This document shows, one piece after another, positions 1 to 5,945 of a DNA stretch of 6,331 nt (positions are counted from its first letter, which is position 1; each line of letters opens with the position of its first letter). Made by a program: the position numbers and the translations under genes. The notes beneath the pieces were generated by a model that saw nothing but the letters and a program-made list of their open reading frames with translations, was not told the origin of the DNA and did not search any database. The stretch covers positions 1 through 6,331 of the forward strand of contig JALRGK010000216.1 of assembly GCA_023253415.1 (NCBI GenBank), in the 5' to 3' direction. The stretch comes from Rhodocyclaceae bacterium. GTDB taxonomy: Bacteria; Pseudomonadota; Gammaproteobacteria; Burkholderiales; Rhodocyclaceae.

Positions 1-1563
1 ATCTATTTCCGTGAACCCAATGTCAACCTGGGCATTGGCAGCATGCGGGGCCAGGTCCCGCATCTGGTCGGTGATTATTTTCTCAACCACTTCAACTTCA
101 AAGCCAATACGCTGGATGCCCATGCCTTCACGTACCTAGACTTTGAAAAACTGGCCAGAATCTACGGCAAGGTGGGTGGTTTCGCCCACCTGTCGACACT
201 GGTCAAAAAGGTTCGCGCAAACCGTCCGGGAGCGCTGCTCCTGGACGGCGGCGATACCTGGCAAGGCTCCGGCACAGCGATGTGGACGGATGCCCAGGAT
301 ATGGTGGATGCCGCCAAGCTGCTGGGCGTCGACATCATGACGCTGCACTGGGAATGCACCTACGGCGCGGACCGCGTCCTGGAAATTTCCAATAAGGATT
401 TTGCTGGCCACATCGACATCGTGGCCCAGAACATCAAAACTGCCGACTTCGGCGATCAGGTTTTCAAACCTTACGTGATTCGTGAGGTCAATGGCACCAA
501 AGTGGCTGTTATCGGCCAGGCCTTCCCGTACACCCCGATTGCTAACCCGCGTTACTTCGTCCCTGACTGGACTTTCGGTATCCAGGAAGAGAATATGCAA
601 GCCATGGTGGACGAAGCCCGTGGCAAGGGCGCCAAGGTCGTTGTCGTCGTGTCTCACAACGGCATGGACGTTGACCTCAAAATGGCATCGCGCGTGCGCG
701 GCATTGACGCCATCTTTGGCGGCCATACCCATGACGGCGTACCCAAGCCAACGCTGGTCAACAACCCGGGTGGCAAAACGCTTGTCATGAATGCCGGCTC
801 GAATGGTAAATACCTGGGCGTGCTGGATCTGGACGTCCGTGATGGCCGTATTGCTGATTACCGTTACCGTCTGATGCCCGTGTTCTCGAACCTGCTCCCG
901 GCCGATCCGGCCATGGATGCACTGATCAAGAAGGTTCGCGCTCCCTACATTCAGAAGCTGGACGAGAAACTCGCTGTATCAGAGGGTCTGCTCTATCGCC
1001 GGGGCAACTTCAACGGCAGCTTTGACCAGCTGATTCTCAATGCGCTGATGCAGGAAAAGAATGCCGAAATGGCCTTCTCTCCGGGTTTCCGCTGGGGCAC
1101 TACGGTGCTCCCGGGCGAGTCGGTTACCATGGAAAATGTGCTCGACCAGACCGCTATTACCTATCCCTATGTGACAGTTTCGAACCTGACGGGTGCCCAG
1201 ATCAAGGAGATCATGGAAGACGTCTGTGACAACCTGTTTAACCCCGATCCTTACTACCAGCAAGGCGGTGACATGGTCCGTGTTGGCGGCATGCAATACA
1301 CCTGTGACCCGACCGCCAAAGCGGGTCAACGCATCAGCAATATGCGGCTTAATGGTAAGCTGATCGACGCCAGCAAAAAATACAAGGTTGCTGGCTGGGC
1401 GCCAGTTGCTGAAGAATCGCGTGGCATGGCCGGTGAACCGATCTGGGATGTGGTCGCACGTAACCTGCGTAGCAAGAAGACCATCAAACCGGTTCAGATT
1501 AACCAGCCAATTCTCAAGAACGTAGCGGGCAACCCTGGTGTCGAGGCCTATAACAAGTTCTGA
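1..1563 (+). CDS. soxB: Thiosulfohydrolase SoxB, 5'-truncated by window edge
   Basis: SoxB is the periplasmic di-manganese hydrolase of the Sox thiosulfate-oxidation pathway; it cleaves the terminal sulfone from SoxY-cysteine-S-thiosulfonate and releases sulfate. The frame is open from base 1 and the first codons read IYFREPNVNLGIG, a typical SoxB stretch, so the gene starts upstream and the Met at 43 is internal. 520 residues are visible against about 560-570 for the family. The missing part should hold the Tat signal and the first metal-binding Asp/His motif. Visible metallophosphoesterase-fold motifs are DGGDTWQGS (nt 244-270), HWE (346-354, in the place of GNHE of 5'-nucleotidases), SHNG (652-663) and GGHTHDG (718-738). 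The C-terminal domain runs to the TGA without interruption. One oddity is Cys (355-357) after HWE where I recall Phe in most SoxB. Identification is firm from motif order and length. Confidence 0.97.
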   Translation: MYFREPNVNLGIGSMRGQVPHLVGDYFLNHFNFKANTLDAHAFTYLDFEKLARIYGKVGGFAHLSTLVKKVRANRPGALLLDGGDTWQGSGTAMWTDAQDMVDAAKLLGVDIMTLHWECTYGADRVLEISNKDFAGHIDIVAQNIKTADFGDQVFKPYVIREVNGTKVAVIGQAFPYTPIANPRYFVPDWTFGIQEENMQAMVDEARGKGAKVVVVVSHNGMDVDLKMASRVRGIDAIFGGHTHDGVPKPTLVNNPGGKTLVMNAGSNGKYLGVLDLDVRDGRIADYRYRLMPVFSNLLPADPAMDALIKKVRAPYIQKLDEKLAVSEGLLYRRGNFNGSFDQLILNALMQEKNAEMAFSPGFRWGTTVLPGESVTMENVLDQTAITYPYVTVSNLTGAQIKEIMEDVCDNLFNPDPYYQQGGDMVRVGGMQYTCDPTAKAGQRISNMRLNGKLIDASKKYKVAGWAPVAEESRGMAGEPIWDVVARNLRSKKTIKPVQINQPILKNVAGNPGVEAYNKF

Positions 1564-1570
1564 TCCCCTA

Positions 1571-1575
1571 AGGAG
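1571..1575 (+). promoter_or_regulatory. Ribosome binding site of the DsrE-like gene
   Basis: AGGAG lies 5 nt before the ATG at 1581, inside the 17-nt gap after the soxB stop. It is one of the two clearest Shine-Dalgarno sequences in the window and supports the chosen start, which also gives a clean signal peptide. Confidence 0.8.
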
Positions 1576-1580
1576 TCATC

Positions 1581-2015
1581 ATGCAAACCACCCTGTTCCG
1601 TATCAAATCCCTGGTTATCGGTCTCGTGCTGGCTGCTAGCACCGCGGTTGCCTTGGCAGCGGATAAGGTGGTTTACCATGTTGACGACACCGCAACACAG
1701 GCGACGCGTACGTTGCGTAGCCTGCGCAACCATCTGGACGTTGCCCCAAAGACCAAAATCACGGTTGTCGCACTGGGTGATGGCGTTGAATTCCTTATGG
1801 AAGGCGCACGTGACGACAAGAACAATCTGGAGTACGCTTCGTTGGTTTCCGATCTGAAGACCCGCGGCGTCGACTTTGAAGTTTGCGAACTGACGATCGA
1901 AAAGAAAAACATCGATAAATCCAAGTTCGTTCTTGAAGCCACGTTCACCAAGTCGGGTGTGGTTCGCATTACCGAACTTCAAAACCAGAAGCGTTTCGCA
2001 TACATCAAACCATGA
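1581..2015 (+). CDS. Secreted DsrE/DsrF-family protein in the sox cluster
   Basis: A 144-residue protein with an N-terminal signal peptide: basic start (R7, K9), hydrophobic core at about residues 11-25, and a likely cut after ALA at 26. The mature part has the small alpha/beta DsrE-like layout: a beta strand at VVYHV (30-34), a helix rich in Arg/Leu at 40-52, a strand plus loop at TVVALGDGVEFL (61-72), and the VCELT segment with the only cysteine, C102, where DsrE-type proteins often carry their conserved VCxxT cysteine. Cytoplasmic DsrE/TusD proteins carry persulfide sulfur on a cysteine. Exported homologues are common beside sox genes but their role is not settled. Position between soxB and a sulfur transporter suggests binding or relay of a periplasmic sulfur species; this is inference. 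It follows soxB by 17 nt and overlaps the next gene by 4 nt (ATGA), so it is almost certainly co-transcribed and coupled. Confidence 0.85.
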   Translation: MQTTLFRIKSLVIGLVLAASTAVALAADKVVYHVDDTATQATRTLRSLRNHLDVAPKTKITVVALGDGVEFLMEGARDDKNNLEYASLVSDLKTRGVDFEVCELTIEKKNIDKSKFVLEATFTKSGVVRITELQNQKRFAYIKP

Positions 2016-3076
2016 ATTTTGAAGCACTGATTACCCAGCTCGGAGAAGAATATCTGCTCCTGCTGGGCGGCCTGATTATTGGCATTATTTTTGGCGCAGC
2101 AGCACAACAATCCCGTTTTTGTCTCCGCGCAGCGACGATGGAAGTCGCTCATGGCAAGCCGGCTGACCGCATGGCCATCTGGCTTGTGACTTTTGCCGTT
2201 GCCCTGATCGCAACACAACTACTCATCCTTGGTGGTTTATTTGACACCAATGGGCTGCGTCAATTCAGCAACCGTGGCTCTTTATCGGGTGCCATCATTG
2301 GCGGCTTGCTGTTCGGGGTTGGTATGGCATTAAGCCGGGCCTGTTCCGGGCGTATGCTGGTTTTAACCGGTGGCGGTAATTTGCGTGCCCTTCTGACAGG
2401 TTTGGTGTTTGCTGTTGCAGCTCAGGCATCATTGGAAGGTATTTTTGCGCCTCTCCGTACAGAAATCGGTAACTGGTGGACCATCGATGGCCCCTCGCGC
2501 AATCTGATCGGCGTTACCGGGATTGGCAACTGGGGCGCCCTTGCCTTTAGTGTTGCCTGGTTGTTGCTTGGCGTTTATATGGTTCGCAAGCATGCCGTGA
2601 GCGCCTATACCGTGACCCTCGGCTGTGTCGTTGGCCTCATGATCGCTGCCGCCTGGTGGTTTAACTTTGGGGTTGCTGCCAATTCTTTCGAGGTTGTGCC
2701 GGTTCATTCGTTGAGCTTTGCTTCGCCGACGTCAGATACCCTCATGTATTTCCTGTCCCCACCAGGCGCAGCCTTGAGTTTTGACCTGGGGCTGATACCG
2801 GGCGTATTGCTCGGCTCCATGGCTGCTTCGATTACCAGCCGTACATTCAAGCTCGAAGGCTTTCATGATCCGCAGACGATGATCCGCTACATGATTGGCG
2901 GCTGTTTCATGGGGTTTGGTGCCATTCTGGCTGGCGGCTGTGCGATCGGCGCCGGCGTCTCTGGTGCGTCAGTTTTTGCGGTGACGGCCTGGCTGACCTT
3001 GTGGTCCATCTGGCTGGGCGCCGTCGTGACGGATATTGTTGTTGATCGCTGGTTATTTAAAAAACAACCCGGCTGA
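2012..3076 (+). CDS. YeeE/YedE-family sulfur-compound transporter (SoxT/TsuA-like)
   Basis: A 354-residue inner-membrane protein with roughly nine hydrophobic segments (about residues 15-35, 55-75, 92-112, 126-146, 172-192, 198-218, 255-275, 292-318, 323-345). The family (Pfam YeeE/YedE, sulf_transp) includes the thiosulfate importer TsuA, and SoxT proteins of sox clusters. Family hallmarks are visible: QQSRFCLRAA with C37, ALSRACSGR with C111, and MGFGAILAGGCAIGAG with C310. These three positions correspond to the conserved cysteines thought to relay thiosulfate through the TsuA pore. Two further cysteines are C205 and C298. It is full length as a single fused chain rather than two half-proteins. 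The start overlaps the upstream stop as ATGA and has no clear Shine-Dalgarno of its own, so translation is likely coupled. Substrate (thiosulfate, sulfane sulfur or another anion) cannot be told from sequence. I leave the symbol blank because SoxT and TsuA cannot be separated here. Confidence 0.88.
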   Translation: MNFEALITQLGEEYLLLLGGLIIGIIFGAAAQQSRFCLRAATMEVAHGKPADRMAIWLVTFAVALIATQLLILGGLFDTNGLRQFSNRGSLSGAIIGGLLFGVGMALSRACSGRMLVLTGGGNLRALLTGLVFAVAAQASLEGIFAPLRTEIGNWWTIDGPSRNLIGVTGIGNWGALAFSVAWLLLGVYMVRKHAVSAYTVTLGCVVGLMIAAAWWFNFGVAANSFEVVPVHSLSFASPTSDTLMYFLSPPGAALSFDLGLIPGVLLGSMAASITSRTFKLEGFHDPQTMIRYMIGGCFMGFGAILAGGCAIGAGVSGASVFAVTAWLTLWSIWLGAVVTDIVVDRWLFKKQPG

Positions 3077-3081
3077 AAGGA
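3077..3081 (+). promoter_or_regulatory. Ribosome binding site of the dienelactone hydrolase gene
   Basis: AAGGA directly follows the transporter stop codon and sits 6 nt before the ATG at 3088. It fixes the start that also gives the twin-arginine signal. Confidence 0.75.
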
Positions 3082-3087
3082 CACCTC

Positions 3088-3936
3088 ATGGAGAAGCCTA
3101 CCCCGCTGTCACGTCGCACCTTCATTCTAGGTATGCTAACGACGGGTTATGCGTTAGCGGCCTCTCCGGTACAGGACAATATTATCCGGACCGACACGGT
3201 CGGCCTGATGGCTGGATCTGTCGAGATTCCCACGCCTACGGGCAAGATTCCCGGTTACTACGCCCGTCCGGCTAAAGCTGGACGCTACCCCGTGGTGCTA
3301 GTCATACACGAAGCCTTTGGCGTTCATGAGCACATTCAGGATGTTTGCCGCCGCTATGCCAAAGCTGGCTATCTGGCAGTGGCACCAGAACTCTTCGTGC
3401 GCCAGGGTGACGTGACCAAACATACGGAAGTTGGCACGATTTTCAATGAAGTGATTTCCAAAGTGCCCGACGATCAAGTCAACGCGGATCTGGATGCCAC
3501 ACTGCTCTACGCCCGCAAATCTCTGCAGGGCCATAAGTCACTGGTAGGCGCAGTCGGTTATTGCTGGGGTGGCCGTGCCGTTTGGGAATACGCTTACCAT
3601 AACCCCAAGCTAACCGCCGGCCTCGCCTACTACGGCCGTGTCGAGGGCATGGTGTCTGATGAACGTCCACTAGACCCCATCGACTTTGGCTCAGAACTCA
3701 AAGTGCCGGTACTCGGACTTTATGCCGAAAAGGACACAAGCATCAGCCTGGAATCTGTTGCCCGGATGCAGGCCGAACTGAAAAAGTCCGGCAGCGGATC
3801 AGAAATCATCGTACTACCCGGTGTTGGGCATGCCTTCAATGCCGATTACCGCGCCAACTACAACAAAGCCGCTGCTGAAAAGGCCTGGGAGCTCGGTATT
3901 GCCTGGTTCCGCAAGTACGGCATGCCCGGTGTCTGA
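3088..3936 (+). CDS. Tat-exported dienelactone hydrolase-family protein
   Basis: A 282-residue alpha/beta hydrolase. The N-terminus has a twin-arginine motif SRRTFIL (residues 8-14), a hydrophobic stretch and a likely cut near ALAA (22-25), so the folded enzyme should be exported to the periplasm, as SoxB is. The catalytic triad of the dienelactone hydrolase family is intact: nucleophile C159 in GYCWGG (157-162), D216 in AEKD, and H248 in GVGHAF. The IHEAFGVHEH stretch (73-82) carries E75, matching the conserved Glu that interacts with the nucleophile in this family. It lies 11 nt after the transporter gene with its own ribosome binding site, so it appears to belong to the sox-linked operon. 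Dienelactone hydrolysis proper belongs to chloroaromatic degradation; nothing nearby supports that, so the true substrate is unknown. Family assignment is firm, function open. Confidence 0.9.
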   Translation: MEKPTPLSRRTFILGMLTTGYALAASPVQDNIIRTDTVGLMAGSVEIPTPTGKIPGYYARPAKAGRYPVVLVIHEAFGVHEHIQDVCRRYAKAGYLAVAPELFVRQGDVTKHTEVGTIFNEVISKVPDDQVNADLDATLLYARKSLQGHKSLVGAVGYCWGGRAVWEYAYHNPKLTAGLAYYGRVEGMVSDERPLDPIDFGSELKVPVLGLYAEKDTSISLESVARMQAELKKSGSGSEIIVLPGVGHAFNADYRANYNKAAAEKAWELGIAWFRKYGMPGV

Positions 3937-3972
3937 GACTTTCTGCATCGCCCCCCTATTCAGACCAAGCCC
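3937..3972 (+). other. 36-nt junction between the sulfur and molybdenum-cofactor genes
   Basis: This is the longest non-coding gap in the window. It contains a run of six C residues (3951-3956) but no inverted repeat followed by T residues, and no recognisable Shine-Dalgarno ahead of moaA. I see no convincing -35/-10 pair. A promoter for the Moco genes could lie inside the 3' end of the hydrolase gene, or transcription may read through from the sox side. Confidence 0.5.
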
Positions 3973-4947
3973 ATGATTCTCGACGCCAACGGCCGCTCAT
4001 TCCAGTACTTGCGACTGTCTATCACAGATGTGTGCAATTATCGGTGTAGCTATTGCTTGCCAAATGGTTACGTTGAGGAAGCGCCCCGTCGTTTTCTGGA
4101 TATCGATGAGATCCGTCATCTGGTCACCGGATTTGCCGAACTGGGTTTGTGGAAAGTGCGACTGACCGGGGGAGAACCGACCGTTCGCAAAGATTTTGCC
4201 CAGATCGCCGCCACCGTCTCTGCCATTCCCGGTATCGGCAAGGTGGCAACAACGACTAACGGGTATCAACTGGCTAAACATGCTCAGCTGTGGCGCGATG
4301 CTGGGATCAGCGCCATCAACATCAGCATTGACTCTTTAGATCCCGTCAATTTCCAGCGCATTACGGGTATGGATCATCTGCCACGGGTACTGAAAGGCGT
4401 TGACGCTGCCGAAGCGGCTGGCTTCGACGATATTAAGATCAACACCGTGTTGCTGAAGGATCTGAACCATCACGAGCTTGATCGCTTTCTGGATTTTGTC
4501 AAAGATCGTCAGATCTCGCTGCGCTTCATCGAGCTCATGGAAACCGGTGATAACGCAGCCTACTTTGAAAAGCACCACCTGTGCGCCAGTACCATCATTA
4601 AAGCGCTCGTGGCACGTGGCTGGCAGCCTGTGGCCCGTATGATTGCAGCCGGCCCCGCCCAGGAATTCAGCCACCCGGCGTATGCCGGCAAAATCGGCAT
4701 CATTGCGCCCTATGCCAAGGATTTCTGCCAGACCTGTAACCGGCTGCGCGTCACTGCACGCGGTGACCTGCGTCTCTGCCTGTTTGGCGATGGTGGCCAT
4801 AATCTGCGTCACCTGTTGCAATCTGCTGACCAGAAAAACGAACTACAACGTACCGTAACATCCCTTTTGCAGCAAAAAGCTTCAACTCATCTTCTGCATT
4901 TTCATCAGTCCGGTGCCACTAAGAATCTCTCCGCACTGGGCGGTTAA
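3973..4947 (+). CDS. moaA: GTP 3',8-cyclase MoaA (radical SAM, Moco biosynthesis step 1)
   Basis: MoaA uses two [4Fe-4S] clusters and S-adenosylmethionine to convert GTP into 3',8-cyclo-7,8-dihydro-GTP in the cytoplasm, the first step of molybdenum cofactor synthesis. The N-terminal radical-SAM cluster motif CX3CX2C is C21, C25, C28 (CNYRCSYC). The glycine-rich SAM-binding motif is LTGGEP (64-69). The C-terminal cluster motif CX2CX13C is C252, C255, C269, with R257 and R259 in NRLRV as in the GTP-binding site. The protein ends in the Gly-Gly tail (323-324) that MoaA needs for catalysis. At 324 residues it is close to the E. coli length (329), and segments such as RFIELMETG and GPAQEFSHPAYAG follow the E. 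coli-type sequence closely. The ATG at 3973 gives the canonical N-terminus; an in-frame TGA at 3934 and no alternative ATG/GTG between exclude a longer form. No good ribosome binding site is visible. The last 35 codons look more AT-rich than the rest. Confidence 0.97.
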   Translation: MILDANGRSFQYLRLSITDVCNYRCSYCLPNGYVEEAPRRFLDIDEIRHLVTGFAELGLWKVRLTGGEPTVRKDFAQIAATVSAIPGIGKVATTTNGYQLAKHAQLWRDAGISAINISIDSLDPVNFQRITGMDHLPRVLKGVDAAEAAGFDDIKINTVLLKDLNHHELDRFLDFVKDRQISLRFIELMETGDNAAYFEKHHLCASTIIKALVARGWQPVARMIAAGPAQEFSHPAYAGKIGIIAPYAKDFCQTCNRLRVTARGDLRLCLFGDGGHNLRHLLQSADQKNELQRTVTSLLQQKASTHLLHFHQSGATKNLSALGG

Positions 4948-4952
4948 GCCCT

Positions 4953-5945
4953 ATGAATCAAACTTTCTCCATGATTGATGTTGGTGGCAAACAGCCGACC
5001 AACCGTATTGCTGTTGCTACCGGTCTGATCCATGTAGGCGCATCGGCATTTGCTCTGATCCGTGACCGTCAGCTACCCAAAGGCGATGTCCTCATGCTGG
5101 CTGAAATTGCCGGTATCCAGGGCGCAAAAAGCGCCAGCCAGTTGATGCCGCTGTGCCACCCGATGGGGCTGGATCATGTGCGCGTCACGACCGAACTGGA
5201 TGAAGCAGCAGCCACCATCCGTGTGTACTGTACCGCCCGCACCTGCGCCAAAACCGGCGTCGAGATGGAGGCGCTGGCGGGCGTCAATGCCGCACTTCTC
5301 ACCGTTTGGGATCTGACCAAAATGGTCGAGCCGGATCTGTGTATTTCCGATATCCGTCTATTGGCCAAAGTCGGGGGCAAATCGGGTTGCTGGCTCAATC
5401 CGGAAGCTGCCTTAATCCCGGACTGGGTCATTGAACTCGTCCGTCCGCCCGTTAAACCTTCACTCACCGGAATCACCGCAGAGGTCATCGTGCTGAGTGA
5501 CCGAGCATCCAGTGGCGTCTATGAAGACAAATCAGGGCCGCTAGCGCGCGATCTTCTCGCGGCGATGGGTGCCGATGTCCTTGCCGTATCAGTCATCCCT
5601 GACGAGCCTACTGAGCTGCAAGCCAAAATCAAAGCCATCCAGGCAACCGGACAAACGCGCCTCATCATCACCTCGGGTGGTACTGGTGTCTCCGGTCGGG
5701 ATAGTACACCGGAGGCTGTCGCGGCCATTGCCGACAAACTGATCCCTGGCATTGGCGAATTACTGCGCGCGTCTGGTGCCGCATTCACCCCATTGAGCTG
5801 GAGCAGCCGATCGATTGGTGCCACGCTGGGTAATATCCTGATCGTTACGCTCCCCGGCAGCCCCAAAGCCGTCAAAGAGGGGCTCGATGTACTCGGACCC
5901 CTGATGAAGCACCTACTGACCATTATTCAGGACATCCGGTCATGA
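4953..5945 (+). CDS. moaCB: Bifunctional MoaC-MogA/MoaB fusion protein
   Basis: A 330-residue fusion of two Moco enzymes. Residues 1 to about 150 are MoaC, cPMP synthase, which acts on the MoaA product. By comparison with E. coli MoaC, catalytic K51 and K131 correspond to K43 (KGD) and K123 (DLTK), with H69 (LCHP), E104/E106 (GVEMEAL), D120 and K139/K143 also kept. Residues about 173-330 are a molybdopterin-binding domain of the MogA/MoaB type: LSDRASSGVYEDK (181-193), SGGTGVSGRD (241-250), TPEAV, and the LPGSPKAVKE segment (300-309). D217 (IPDE) and D250 (GRD) match MogA D49 and D82, so the domain is probably an active molybdopterin adenylyltransferase. A linker of about 20 residues contains PPVKPS. 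The gene starts 5 nt after moaA and its stop overlaps the moeA start. Such fusions are known in several bacterial groups and commonly annotated MoaC/MoaB. The start could alternatively be Met7, but the first Met suits the spacing. Confidence 0.95.
   Translation: MNQTFSMIDVGGKQPTNRIAVATGLIHVGASAFALIRDRQLPKGDVLMLAEIAGIQGAKSASQLMPLCHPMGLDHVRVTTELDEAAATIRVYCTARTCAKTGVEMEALAGVNAALLTVWDLTKMVEPDLCISDIRLLAKVGGKSGCWLNPEAALIPDWVIELVRPPVKPSLTGITAEVIVLSDRASSGVYEDKSGPLARDLLAAMGADVLAVSVIPDEPTELQAKIKAIQATGQTRLIITSGGTGVSGRDSTPEAVAAIADKLIPGIGELLRASGAAFTPLSWSSRSIGATLGNILIVTLPGSPKAVKEGLDVLGPLMKHLLTIIQDIRS
5929..5932 (+). promoter_or_regulatory. Probable ribosome binding site of moeA
   Basis: AGGA lies within the 3' end of the fusion gene, 9 nt before the moeA ATG at 5942. 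It is a short and modest match, but together with the ATGA overlap it supports that start. Confidence 0.45.

Noticed and set aside
136..732. 198-codon antisense open frame under soxB
   Set aside because: It lies wholly opposite conserved SoxB coding sequence, has no recognisable domain, and is explained by the codon bias of the + strand gene.
43..1563. soxB start at the Met codon at 43
   Set aside because: The frame is open to base 1 and the codons before 43 encode the conserved IYFREP stretch of SoxB, so 43 is internal and the gene is cut by the window edge.
3036..3275. 79-codon + strand frame bridging the transporter and hydrolase genes
   Set aside because: It overlaps two well-supported genes in another frame and its product has no signal, domain or initiation site.
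3937..3972. Terminator, Moco riboswitch or small RNA between the two halves
   Set aside because: 36 nt is far too short for a Moco riboswitch, and no inverted repeat with a T-tract is visible.
3934..3975. Possible read-through or broken fusion of hydrolase and MoaA, since both are in the same frame separated by TGA
   Set aside because: Both proteins are complete at their natural ends and the 36 nt between encode nothing conserved, so the shared frame is coincidence.
4336..4821. 161-codon antisense open frame under moaA
   Set aside because: It mirrors conserved MoaA coding sequence and shows no family motif or independent ribosome binding site.
5519..5923. 134-codon antisense open frame under the MogA-like domain
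   Set aside because: It is low-complexity, Ser/Pro/Ala-rich translation typical of the reverse strand of a real gene, with no sign of an independent gene.
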